DNA from: GCA-003244245 sp032230565
GTDB lineage: Bacteria; Actinomycetota; Actinomycetes; Mycobacteriales; Pseudonocardiaceae
NCBI GenBank assembly: GCA_032230565.1
Contig: JAVXWL010000123.1
Location: 1-64,000 of the forward strand
Reading direction: 5' to 3'
DNA length: 64,000 nucleotides
Positions within the stretch are counted from its first letter, which is position 1. Every line of letters begins with the position of its first letter. A program made the position numbers and the translations under genes. Of this stretch, positions 35,049 through 43,492 are shown piece after piece. The notes under the pieces are model-generated. The model searched no databases. It saw only the letters and a program-made list of their open reading frames with translations, and was not told the DNA's origin.

Positions 35049-35342
35049 ATGGGCGAACGGCATTCAGGCGAGCACGGAGCTGATACGTCGAGCACATGAC
35101 AAGCTGGCGTGCCGTCAGCGTCTCATCGACGGCGATCCCCACCAGGCGCAGCAGTGCACTACCGCGTCGGGCTCGCGCAGGCCCGACCACGGTCAGCGAT
35201 GTGCCGGAAAGAAGAAGGCCATGCAGGGATGGTTTGGCTACTCCATCAGACGCTGACTTTTTTACCTGACCGTATGGCCAACGTGGATTGATCCCGGCAT
35301 CGTTTGAGATAGACCATAATCGCTTCCCGGGGAGGTCCACGC
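35049..35342. other. Intergenic stretch after selB
   Basis: This gap of 294 bases has a small 7-bp hairpin with arms 35045-35051 and 35061-35067 (overlapping the selB stop) that might end the sel operon. I see no convincing gene. A strong ribosome site (GGGGAGG) lies just before 35343. Confidence 0.45.
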
Positions 35343-35531
35343 ATGGCCAAGGTCGCCGACTACGTCTTGAACCGACTCACCGAGTGGGATATCCACCGGA
35401 TCTACGGTTACCCGGGCGACGGCATCAACGGGTTCCTCGGAGCACTGGACCGGGCGAAGGGCGATCCCAAGTTCATCCAGCCGCGGCACGAGGAGATGGG
35501 CGCGTTCATGGCCACCGCGCACGGGCACTGA
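35343..35531 (+). pseudogene. N-terminal fragment of a TPP-dependent pyruvate oxidase/acetolactate-synthase-like protein
   Basis: 62 residues (MAKVADYVLNRLTEWDIHRI and GYPGDGINGFLGALDRAKGD) match the first part of PoxB-type thiamine-diphosphate enzymes, which normally have about 570-600 residues. The frame ends at TGA 35529-35531 right after the conserved RHEEMGAFMATAHGH, and nothing of the remaining enzyme follows. A GGGGAGG ribosome site is intact. The TGA is followed by more stops within a few codons, so it is not a selenocysteine codon. The remaining gene appears replaced by the FAD-dependent oxidoreductase that starts 56 bases on. Confidence 0.82.
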
Positions 35532-35586
35532 TGGCGGTGACCGAGCTCGGCATCCCCCCCGTCCGGACACCCGGTTCGCCGCCGGG

Positions 35587-38500
35587 ATGTCGGCGGTGAA
35601 GAAGATCAATGTCGCGGGCCTGGAACAACATTTGCGCCGACATGTCTCGGGTGAGGTGCGCTTTGACGCCAGCTCCCTGGCGATGTACGCCTCGGACGCG
35701 TCGAACTTCCGGCAGGTGCCGATCGGCGTGGTGGTGCCCCGCACCCTCGACGACGTCGTCGCCACGGTGGACGCCTGCCACCGATACCGGGCGCCAGTGC
35801 TCTCGCGCGGCGGCGGCACCAGCCTGTCAGGCGAGACGGTCAACGTCGCGGTGATCATCGACTTCTCCAAGTACCTCACCGCGATCGGTGAGATCGATGT
35901 GGCCCGCAAGCTGGTGACCGCGCAGCCCGGAGTGATCAACGACCAGCTCAACCGGGCGACCAGCAAGCACGGTCTGGTCTTCGGCCCGGACCCGTCCTCA
36001 CACTCACGGTGCACGATCGGAGGCAACGTCGGCAACAACTCGTGTGGAATCCATTCCGTCCAAGCCCATTTCTATGGCCCAGGTCCGCGCACCTCGGACA
36101 ACACCGAAGCGCTGGAGATACTCACCTACGACGGTGCGCGATTCTGGGTCGGGGTGAACGAAGAGGACCACCTCGACGAGATTATCGCCGCCGGCGGTCG
36201 CAAGGCGCAGATCTACGCCAGGCTGCGCGATCTGCGCAACCGGTACGCTGACGACATCCGGGCCGGTTACCCCTCGGTGGATGAGCTACCCCGGCGGGTG
36301 TCGGGCTACAACCTCGACGAGCTGCTGCCGGAAAACGGGTTCAATGTGGCGCGCGCCCTGGTCGGCACCGAGGGCACCTGCGCGACGGTGCTGCAGGCCA
36401 CGCTGAAGCTCACTCCAGGGCTCTTCGAGCGCACGCTCGTCGTCGTGCAGTACGACGACATCGTCGACGCAGCCTGCCACATCATGGAGATCCGGGACTG
36501 GAAACCGATCGGGCTGGAAGTCATCGACCACCTGCTCATCCACGACCAGCAGCTCATTGCGTTGAACAAGGAGGGCATCGGCGAGCTGCCGCGCCACGGT
36601 GGGGACCACGCCTGGCTGCTCGTGCAGTTCGGGGCGGACACCGCGGCCCAATCGGTGGCTCGCGCCGAGCAGTTCGCGGCCTGGCTGCGGGAGGACAAGG
36701 ACTACGCCGCTGACCGGATCGTCATCTCCAAGAGCCGCCAGGAAGGTGGCAACAGCGAGGATCTGTGGGAGGTCCGCGAGGCCGGGCTGAGCTCCACCGC
36801 TTTCCCACCCGACGGGGGCGACTACTGGCCGGGCTGGGAGGACTCCGCAGTACCGCCGGCCAAGGCCGGTGACTACCTGCGTGATCTGCTCGCACTCTAC
36901 GACAAGCATGGCCTGCGCGGCGCGATTTACGGCCACCTCGGCGAGGGCTGCATCCATTCCCGGATCAACTTCGACCTGCGCAGCGCCGAGGGCATCGCCA
37001 AGTACCGAGCGTTCCTCGAGGAGGCCGCCGACCTGGTGGTGTCCTACGGCGGTTCGATATCCGGCGAGCACGGTGATGGCCAGCAACGTGCGGAGCTGCT
37101 CGGCAAGCAGTACGGACCGCGGCTGCTCGCGGCGATGCGGGAATTCAAGGCGATCTGGGACCCGGACTGGAAGATGAACCCGGGCAAGGTGGTCGACCCG
37201 TACCGCTTCGACGAGAACCTGCGGCTGGGCACCGATTACAACCCGGCGCGGCCGACTGTGGCGTTCTCCTACCCGCAGGACGGCGGGGACTTCGCGCACG
37301 CCATGCTGCGCTGCGTCGGCGTCGGCAAATGCCGGGTGCCCGACGCGACGCAGACCATGTGTCCCAGCTACCAGGTCACTCGGGAGGAGAAGCACTCCAC
37401 CCGTGGAAGGGCTCGGCTGCTGTTTGAGATGCTGCGCGGTCAGGTGATCACCGATGGGTGGCAGTCCCGCGAGGTCGCCGACGCGCTGGATCTGTGCCTG
37501 GCCTGCAAGGGCTGCACCAGCGACTGCCCGGTGGACGTGGACATGCCCACCTACAAGTCGGAGTTTCTGCACCACCATTACCGATCCTGGCGGCGGTGGC
37601 GGCCGCGCTACGCCTACGCGTTCGGCTTCATCGACCAGGCGTCCCGGCTCGCCGCCCTGATGCCGGAGGTGGTCAACGCGGTCGCCCAGACTCCGGGGCT
37701 GTCTCGGTTGACCAAGCTCGCCACCGGGATCGACCGCCGCCGGCCGCTGCCGACATTCGCGCCAGTCACCCTGCAGCAGTGGTTCGCCGACCGCGGTGGG
37801 TCAGTTAACCCCTCTGGGCGCCGGGTGGTGCTGTTCCCGGACACGTTCAACAACCATCTGCACACCGACGTCGGGGTGGCATGCGTGGAGGCCATCGAAG
37901 CGGCCGGCTGGCAGGTCGTCATGCCGCAGTTGCACGTCTGCTGTGGCCGCCCGCTCTACGACTACGGATTTTTGGATGCGGCTCGACGCTACCTGCACCG
38001 GGTGCTCGATGTGCTGCGCGACGACATCCGGGCCGGCACCCCGGTGGTCGGGATGGAGCCGAGCTGCCTGGCGGTCTTCAAAGACGAGCTGGGCAAGCTG
38101 TTGCCGCAGGACGACGACGCCCAGCGGCTGACCCGCAACGCCTACCACTTCGGGGAGTTTTTTACGACCTTCGACATCGAGGCGCCGCCGCTCGACCGCG
38201 ACGCGCTGGTGTGGGGACACTGCCACCACCGCGCCACCGGCGGCATGAGCCCTGAGCATCAGCTGCTCCAGCGGATGGGTGTGACCGTGCAACCGCTCCA
38301 AGGCGGGTGCTGTGGCCTAGCCGGTTCGTGGGGCTTTGAGAACGGCAAGTACGACATCTCCCTGCAGTGCGGAGAGCAGGCACTGTTTCCCGCGGTGCGC
38401 TCCGCCGAGCTGGACACCGTGATCGTCGCCGACGGCTTCTCCTGCAAGACGCAGATCGAGCAGGCCGGCACCGGACGCGGCGCGCTGCACGTGGCACAAG

Positions 38501-38838
38501 TGATAAAGATGGCCCGCGAGCACGGCGCGGACGGCTACCGCGGCGAGTTCCCGGAAAAGCTGTACAACCACGTCCGGCCGGAGCCGGGCATCAGGCGCCG
38601 GGCCCGCCGGTTCGCCACCACCGGCGCCACCATCGCAGCGCTCGGCGCCGTCGTCGTCCTGTGGCGTCGGCACGTCGCCGCTAAGTCTGATCGACCGCTG
38701 AGCCCGGTGATCATGGTGCCCGCGGCGTGTGGTCACGTCGACGTGCTACCACCGTTGACGGCGATTCATGCGGCCCGGCCGAGGAAGCCGAGAATCATCG
38801 ATGCTTTCTGCGAGCACCTACTGAGCGCTCTTCAGTAG
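35587..38838 (+). CDS. FAD/FeS oxidoreductase: FAD-linked oxidase fused to 4Fe-4S and CCG domains
   Basis: This 1083-residue protein has three parts: a GlcD-type FAD domain (about 20-545) with RGGGTSLSGETVN and IGGNVGNNSCGIHS; a 4Fe-4S ferredoxin part with CVGVGKC (from residue 576) and CLACKGCTSDCP (from residue 637); and a GlcF-like part with CCG motifs (HVCCGRPLYDYGF, GGCCGLAGSWGFE). It is the D-lactate/2-hydroxyglutarate dehydrogenase (YdiJ-like) type, which oxidises a 2-hydroxyacid at the membrane. Unusual: about 70 extra residues at the C-terminus with a possible membrane span near 1010-1030 (IAALGAVVVLWRRHVAA). The last 44 bases overlap the 3' end of asd on the other strand. Confidence 0.87.
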   Translation: MSAVKKINVAGLEQHLRRHVSGEVRFDASSLAMYASDASNFRQVPIGVVVPRTLDDVVATVDACHRYRAPVLSRGGGTSLSGETVNVAVIIDFSKYLTAIGEIDVARKLVTAQPGVINDQLNRATSKHGLVFGPDPSSHSRCTIGGNVGNNSCGIHSVQAHFYGPGPRTSDNTEALEILTYDGARFWVGVNEEDHLDEIIAAGGRKAQIYARLRDLRNRYADDIRAGYPSVDELPRRVSGYNLDELLPENGFNVARALVGTEGTCATVLQATLKLTPGLFERTLVVVQYDDIVDAACHIMEIRDWKPIGLEVIDHLLIHDQQLIALNKEGIGELPRHGGDHAWLLVQFGADTAAQSVARAEQFAAWLREDKDYAADRIVISKSRQEGGNSEDLWEVREAGLSSTAFPPDGGDYWPGWEDSAVPPAKAGDYLRDLLALYDKHGLRGAIYGHLGEGCIHSRINFDLRSAEGIAKYRAFLEEAADLVVSYGGSISGEHGDGQQRAELLGKQYGPRLLAAMREFKAIWDPDWKMNPGKVVDPYRFDENLRLGTDYNPARPTVAFSYPQDGGDFAHAMLRCVGVGKCRVPDATQTMCPSYQVTREEKHSTRGRARLLFEMLRGQVITDGWQSREVADALDLCLACKGCTSDCPVDVDMPTYKSEFLHHHYRSWRRWRPRYAYAFGFIDQASRLAALMPEVVNAVAQTPGLSRLTKLATGIDRRRPLPTFAPVTLQQWFADRGGSVNPSGRRVVLFPDTFNNHLHTDVGVACVEAIEAAGWQVVMPQLHVCCGRPLYDYGFLDAARRYLHRVLDVLRDDIRAGTPVVGMEPSCLAVFKDELGKLLPQDDDAQRLTRNAYHFGEFFTTFDIEAPPLDRDALVWGHCHHRATGGMSPEHQLLQRMGVTVQPLQGGCCGLAGSWGFENGKYDISLQCGEQALFPAVRSAELDTVIVADGFSCKTQIEQAGTGRGALHVAQVIKMAREHGADGYRGEFPEKLYNHVRPEPGIRRRARRFATTGATIAALGAVVVLWRRHVAAKSDRPLSPVIMVPAACGHVDVLPPLTAIHAARPRKPRIIDAFCEHLLSALQ

Positions 38839-39886
38839 CCAGTGTCTCGGCGATCTCATAGGTGTTCAGCGCCGCACCCTTGCGCAGGTTGTCCCCGCAG
38901 ACAAAGAAGTCCAGCGTGTTGACAAAGTCCAGGGCCTGGCGGAGCCGGCCGACGTAGGTCGGGTCCGCGCCCACCACCGCAGCCGGGGTCGGCCACACCC
39001 CTGCTGCCGGATCATCGGCCAGCACGATGCTCGGCGCCGCGGCGAAGATCTTCCGGGCCTGTTCCACAGTGACCGGCGAAGCGAACACCGCATGCACCGC
39101 GAGCGCGTGTGTGGTGACCACCGGGACCCGCACGCAGGTGGCCGATACCTTCAGATCCGGGATGCCGAGGATCTTGCGCGACTCGTTGCGGACCTTGAGC
39201 TCCTCGGAGCTCCAGCCATCCGGTTGCAGCGACCCGGCCCAGGGCACCACGTTCATCGCCAGCGGTGCCGGGAATGGTGACTGCGCGGGCAGCCCCGCCG
39301 CAGCCAACGCATGGGCGATGTCCCCGCTGCGCACCCCGACGCCCTTGCCGGCCACCGCGGCAAGCTCGGCGTACAACCGCTCTACCCCGGGGCGCCCCGC
39401 TCCAGAAGCAGCCTGGTAGCTCGCCACCACCAGTTCGGTAAGACCGAACTCGGCGTGCAACGCACCCACCGCAGCCATCATCGACAGCGTGGTGCAGTTG
39501 GGGTTGGAGATGATGCCCTTGGGTCTGTGGTTAAGCGCCGCGGCGTTGACCTCAGGAACCACCAACGGAACGTCGGGGTCCATCCGGAATGCACCAGAGT
39601 TGTCCACCACAATCGCACCCCGGGCCACGGCGACCGGAGCCCACAACTGCGAGATCTCGTCGGGAACGTCGAACATCGCGATGTCGACGCCGTCAAAGGC
39701 CTCGGCGGTGAGCTCGACGACAACATGCTGCTCGCCTCGCACGCTGATCGTCTTGCCGGCCGAACGTGCCGAGGCGATCAATCGGATCTCGGCCCAGGGA
39801 ACCGACCGTCGCGAGTTAATTATGTCGATCATGATGGTCCCCACTGCGCCGGTGGCACCGACGATGGCAAGAGCGGGTCCGATCAT
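38795..39886 (-). CDS. asd: Aspartate-semialdehyde dehydrogenase
   Basis: This 363-residue NADPH enzyme turns aspartyl phosphate into aspartate semialdehyde in lysine, threonine and methionine synthesis. The N-terminal ALAIVGATGAVGTIM is the NADP site, the catalytic cysteine is in SNPNCTTLSM, and the active-site part includes YQAASGAGRPGVERLY. The tail is about 15-20 residues longer than typical members and overlaps the FAD oxidoreductase gene end by 44 bases. The start ATG overlaps the lysC stop, so the pair is an operon. Confidence 0.96.
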   Translation of the reverse strand: MIGPALAIVGATGAVGTIMIDIINSRRSVPWAEIRLIASARSAGKTISVRGEQHVVVELTAEAFDGVDIAMFDVPDEISQLWAPVAVARGAIVVDNSGAFRMDPDVPLVVPEVNAAALNHRPKGIISNPNCTTLSMMAAVGALHAEFGLTELVVASYQAASGAGRPGVERLYAELAAVAGKGVGVRSGDIAHALAAAGLPAQSPFPAPLAMNVVPWAGSLQPDGWSSEELKVRNESRKILGIPDLKVSATCVRVPVVTTHALAVHAVFASPVTVEQARKIFAAAPSIVLADDPAAGVWPTPAAVVGADPTYVGRLRQALDFVNTLDFFVCGDNLRKGAALNTYEIAETLATEERSVGARRKHR

Positions 39887-41160
39887 CGGCCGGTCCCAGC
39901 GTAGACGACGGCCTGCTCGCCGCTGCCCAGGTCGAACGCATCGTGGATCGCCCGCACCGCGGCATCCAGCTGCTCGGCGCGGACCAACACCGAGATCCGG
40001 ATCTCCGAGGTGTTGATCGTCTCGATGTTGACCCCGGCCTCCGCGAGCGCCTCGCAGAAGCGCGCGGTGACCCCAGGGTGTGAGCGCATGCCCGCGCCGA
40101 TCAACGACACCTTGCCGACATAGCCATCACAGAGCACGTCCTCGAAACCGATCTCCGGCTGCATCGAGCGCAGCACCTTGACCGCATCCGGCGCGTCGAG
40201 TTTGGGCAGCGTGAAGGTGATGTCCGTGCGGCCCGTGTCCACGTGCGAGATGTTCTGCAGGACCATGTCTATGTTGAGCTCGGCGTCGGCGATCACCCGG
40301 AAGATGTGGGCGGCCTTGCCAAGCTCGTCGGGCACCCCCAGCACGGTGATCTTCGACTCGGACCGGTCGTGTGCAACGCCGGTGAGCATGGCCTGTTCCA
40401 CGGTGTGATCCTCCAGTGATCCAGACACCATGGTGCCGCAGTTGTGGCTGTAGGACGAGCGAACGTGTACTGCGATCTGGTTGCGTCTGGCGTATTCGAC
40501 GCACCGCAGCATGAGCACCCGCGCCCCACACGCCGCCATCTCGAGCATCTCCTCGTACGTGATGGTGTCAAGTTTGCGGGCATCGGGCACGATCCGCGGG
40601 TCGGCCGAATACACCCCGTCGACGTCGGTGTATATCTCGCACACGTCCGCACGGAGTGCTGCGGCTAGCGCGATCGCGGTCACATCAGAACCGCCGCGAC
40701 CCAACGTGGTGACGTCCTTGGTGTCTTGGGCCACCCCCTGAAACCCGGCTACCAGCGCCACCGCGCCCTGGTCCAGCGCATCGCGCACCCGGCTCGGCGT
40801 CACATCGATGATCCGGGCCCTACCGTGCGCGGCGGTGGTGATCACTCCCGCTTGCGACCCGGTGAACGATCGGGCCTCGACACCCAGCGCGTGCACCGCC
40901 ATCGCGACCAGCGAGTTGGAGATCCGCTCACCCGCGGTGAGCAGCATGTCAAGCTCCCGCTGGTGGGGGTGTGGCGATACCTGACTGGCCAGGTCGAGCA
41001 GATCGTCGGAAGTGTCACCCATCGCCGACACCACCACGACGACCTCGTTGCCAGCATTGCGGGTCTCGACGATCCGAGCGGCTACCTTCTTGATCCGCTC
41101 GGCGCTGTCCACCGATGAGCCGCCGTACTTCTGGACGATGAGCGCCACACCGACCTCCAT
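39883..41160 (-). CDS. lysC: Aspartate kinase
   Basis: This 425-residue protein catalyses the first step of the aspartate pathway. The kinase domain starts VQKYGGSSVDSAERIKKVA and holds TTLGRGGSDVTAIALAAAL. Two ACT domains follow from about residue 265 (ITVLGVPDELGKAAHIFRVI, VSLIGAGMRSHPGVTARFCE). In this family an internal start makes a beta subunit from the last 170 residues; a Met near residue 205 (YEEMLEMAACGAR) is a candidate. Expected control is feedback by lysine plus threonine through the ACT domains. Together with asd it forms a two-gene operon. Confidence 0.96.
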   Translation of the reverse strand: MEVGVALIVQKYGGSSVDSAERIKKVAARIVETRNAGNEVVVVVSAMGDTSDDLLDLASQVSPHPHQRELDMLLTAGERISNSLVAMAVHALGVEARSFTGSQAGVITTAAHGRARIIDVTPSRVRDALDQGAVALVAGFQGVAQDTKDVTTLGRGGSDVTAIALAAALRADVCEIYTDVDGVYSADPRIVPDARKLDTITYEEMLEMAACGARVLMLRCVEYARRNQIAVHVRSSYSHNCGTMVSGSLEDHTVEQAMLTGVAHDRSESKITVLGVPDELGKAAHIFRVIADAELNIDMVLQNISHVDTGRTDITFTLPKLDAPDAVKVLRSMQPEIGFEDVLCDGYVGKVSLIGAGMRSHPGVTARFCEALAEAGVNIETINTSEIRISVLVRAEQLDAAVRAIHDAFDLGSGEQAVVYAGTGR

Positions 41161-41215
41161 CGTCGGGATATGTGACGCCCCCGCCGGGGGGCTGGACGTC
41201 CTACCCAGACGAATA

Positions 41216-41253
41216 CTAGGCCGTGCCCCCGATGCTCAGGGGGCACGGCCTAG
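41216..41253 (-). terminator. Perfect 15-bp hairpin after the DUF4383 gene
   Basis: CTAGGCCGTGCCCCC (41216-41230) and its exact complement (41239-41253) around an 8-base loop. It lies 13 bases beyond the DUF4383 stop and between that gene and the lysC start, both on the minus strand. Confidence 0.85.
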
Positions 41254-41266
41254 AAAGCCTCGTCTA

Positions 41267-41737
41267 TTACGCGGTAGCGGCTTGACGACCGCCCATCGCG
41301 CTGAGCAGGCCACTACCGAAGATCAGTGGAGCCAGAGCACTCACAAAGTGAAGCCAGTTGTCCCCGGCCAGACCGCTGGGGATCGACAGCAAGGAGAGGT
41401 AGCCCAGAAACCCGATCACGGTGGCCAACGCGTAGACACCACCAATCGCGACGTTCAAGCCCTCGTTACCGGCAGGCGTGAGTGCGAACGCCCCCAGCAG
41501 CCATAACGAGCCGATCGCAATGTGCACGATGTTGTGGTAGGGGTTCAGCATAAAGACGCCTAACATGGCGTGATTGGTCATCTCGGTCATGTTGCCGAAG
41601 CCCGTGATGAAGAACCCGATGATCCCGCCGACCACGTAGACGGAGCCGGCAATCATCGAAAAGTTCTGCTCAAGCGTTCTGGTCGGCCTGCTCTGGAGCT
41701 TGATCCCGAACTTGGCCTCTGGACTAGCAAACGCCAT
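41267..41737 (-). CDS. DUF4383 four-helix membrane protein
   Basis: About 156 residues with four hydrophobic helices: SMIAGSVYVVGGIIGFFI, HIAIGSLWLLGAFALT, VAIGGVYALATVIGFLGYL and ALAPLIFGSGLLS. The NPYHNIVHIAIG motif is typical of DUF4383, a small actinobacterial membrane family of unknown role. The start at 41737 puts AAGGGG 7 bases upstream. ATG 41743 is an alternative. It is the last gene before lysC and has its own terminator. Confidence 0.85.
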   Translation of the reverse strand: MAFASPEAKFGIKLQSRPTRTLEQNFSMIAGSVYVVGGIIGFFITGFGNMTEMTNHAMLGVFMLNPYHNIVHIAIGSLWLLGAFALTPAGNEGLNVAIGGVYALATVIGFLGYLSLLSIPSGLAGDNWLHFVSALAPLIFGSGLLSAMGGRQAATA

Positions 41738-42106
41738 TTCCATCCCCTTCCACGCGACGTCGACTCCGCTCGACGTCGAAAGAATCAACCGGTGAGGTGC
41801 CCGGGCCCGCGCCTCGTCACCACCTCATGCCACTGGTACGCCCTTCGGCTCGATGCAGCCCGCGGTTCGCTTGCTCGCCGATGATCACCCAAAGGGGTGC
41901 ATGAGAGCGGATCCCTGGATGTGCGCCCGTCGCCTCCGGCTCGTCGACCTGCCGCCCGGCGAGCCGTGCCGGGGGGGTCGCCTATCCGTCACGCGCCGCG
42001 AGTAGGATGCTGCCCTCCGTGACGAAAGACCCTGCGGACACTGATCTGACGCGGAAGAACTGGTCACATACAGTGGCCTCAAGCTTACGATCTGGAAGTG
42101 GGCGCG
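41738..42106. other. Intergenic stretch between divergent genes
   Basis: About 370 bases hold the promoters of the DUF4383 gene (minus) and the next gene (plus). A 31-codon frame (42019-42114) ends across the start of the next gene; no support for expression was found. No long palindrome or RNA gene was seen. Confidence 0.4.
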
Positions 42107-42766
42107 ATGAATAATCTGTGGGACGCCATGCGCAGGCGCCGGATGTTAGTCATCATCGGGTTGCTGCTAGCGGTTGGCTTGGGAACGTCCGCGGCGATCT
42201 TCGGACCCCGGCTTTTCACCCGCGACCAGCCTGCCCAAGCGGCGAATACGGCGAATGCGGCCAGTTCAACGAACAAGACGAACGCCTCGACGACCTCGAA
42301 GCCGGTCGGCTTCAGCGAGTTCCGGAGTGAGCAGGCCGGTTTCGAGCTGGCCTACCCCTCCGACTGGACGAAGCTCAGCCCCAGGGATCCACAGGTACTT
42401 CTGCTGCTGTCGCAGGGACCGCAGGACTCGATGCTGGTGCGCGTCAGCGAGCTGCAGGAAGCGGTGGGGCCGCAACAGCTTCCGGCTCTCAAGCAGGTCA
42501 CCGACAAGCTCGTCAGCTCGAACAAGACGGTCCAGATGGTCGCGGGACCGAACCAGATCCAGCTGGGCGGGTTGCCGGGTTACTACTACTTCTACAACTT
42601 CACCGATCCGGCCACTGGCCAACAGGGGTCGCACTCCCACTTCTTCTTGTTCAACGGTAAGACGATGATCAGTATGGTGTTCCAAAGCGTGCCCAAGGAG
42701 CACTTCACCGAGTCCGCCAAGACCTTTGACAAGATCGCGAACTCGTTGCACACGATCAAGAAGTGA
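42107..42766 (+). CDS. Membrane-anchored PsbP/lipoprotein-like protein
   Basis: About 219 residues with a short cytosolic N-terminus, one membrane span (MLVIIGLLLAVGLGTSAAIF, about 13-32), a Thr/Ser/Asn-rich linker, then a folded domain from about residue 68 (FSEFRSEQAGFELAYPSDW) that resembles the PsbP-like or DUF1795-like domains seen in many actinobacterial secreted proteins. Function unknown. GTG 42098 is an alternative start. It is convergent with the MDMPI-family gene. Confidence 0.72.
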   Translation: MNNLWDAMRRRRMLVIIGLLLAVGLGTSAAIFGPRLFTRDQPAQAANTANAASSTNKTNASTTSKPVGFSEFRSEQAGFELAYPSDWTKLSPRDPQVLLLLSQGPQDSMLVRVSELQEAVGPQQLPALKQVTDKLVSSNKTVQMVAGPNQIQLGGLPGYYYFYNFTDPATGQQGSHSHFFLFNGKTMISMVFQSVPKEHFTESAKTFDKIANSLHTIKK

Positions 42767-43477
42767 TCAGATCCAGGACGGGAGTTCGGGTATCCCACCG
42801 GGTGCGCTGAGAGCGCTTCGGTGGGACCGACCGGTGAGCCAGCCGGCCAGCTGCTGCACTGGGCCGGATACCGGCCCAGTGCAGGGCTGAACCGCGGTGG
42901 CCTGAGGTCCAAAGGCGAGCAGTTCCCCATCCGGAAGCTGTACCTGGATCTCAGCGGGCACCCGGGTGTGCATCCACGCTGCGACGTCTCGCACCAGCAT
43001 CGAGGCGATGTCGTCCGGCATCTCGTCGATTTCCACGCCGGCGTCCAGATCCACCACGTGCAGCCACAGTTCGCGCACCCGCGCCCACGGAACCCTGGCG
43101 GCAGGCATCGGTCCATGCCTGGTAGCGACGGTAGCGTCCCACTGCTCCGGCGACAGCTCCTGCGCGCTCGCCGCGAACGCGGCTCCGGAATGGCGCAGGT
43201 CAGCTAGCTGCTCATCCTTCGGCCGTCCGGCGCCGACCTCGATCGCCGCATCCCGCGCCTGGACGCTGGGATACATCGGCGTCTCGGTCCCGGTCCGCGC
43301 CCAGGCCAGCAGGCGGCCCAAACCCTCCGCGTTGCGCGCCACATGCGTGACCACGTGGCCGCAGGTCCAGCCAGGCAACCGGGACGGCCCGCGCAGGTCG
43401 TCGAGCCGCATGACAGTCTGCTCGAACAGCACCTGCCCATCCGCGACCCAGGACAGCTCTCTATCTGGCCGACGCAT
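42767..43477 (-). CDS. Maleylpyruvate isomerase-family mycothiol-dependent protein (MDMPI/DinB fold)
   Basis: This 236-residue DinB-like four-helix protein has the N-terminal MDMPI domain (SRLPGWTCGHVVTHVARNAEG) with the first metal-ligand His in HVARN, and a second His and Glu in RELWLHVVDLDAGVEIDEMP. That gives the metal triad H-E-H of mycothiol-dependent isomerases. The C-terminal domain ends with GPVQQLAGWLTGRS. Substrate unknown; it may act in thiol-dependent isomerisation or detoxification. It follows purB by 15 bases in the same direction and may be co-transcribed. Confidence 0.85.
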   Translation of the reverse strand: MRRPDRELSWVADGQVLFEQTVMRLDDLRGPSRLPGWTCGHVVTHVARNAEGLGRLLAWARTGTETPMYPSVQARDAAIEVGAGRPKDEQLADLRHSGAAFAASAQELSPEQWDATVATRHGPMPAARVPWARVRELWLHVVDLDAGVEIDEMPDDIASMLVRDVAAWMHTRVPAEIQVQLPDGELLAFGPQATAVQPCTGPVSGPVQQLAGWLTGRSHRSALSAPGGIPELPSWI

Positions 43478-43492
43478 CTCGTCTCCTCAACA

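Noticed and set aside
35529..35531. TGA of the TPP-oxidase fragment as a selenocysteine codon
   Set aside because: Another stop follows within a few codons, no enzyme homology continues, and PoxB-type proteins have no Sec at this place.
36286..37578. Open frame of 430 codons antisense to the FAD/FeS oxidoreductase
   Set aside because: Same reasoning: GC-driven shadow with no recognisable domain.
42019..42114. 31-codon frame ahead of the membrane-anchored protein
   Set aside because: It starts at GTG without a clear ribosome site and has no recognised homologue; chance cannot be excluded.
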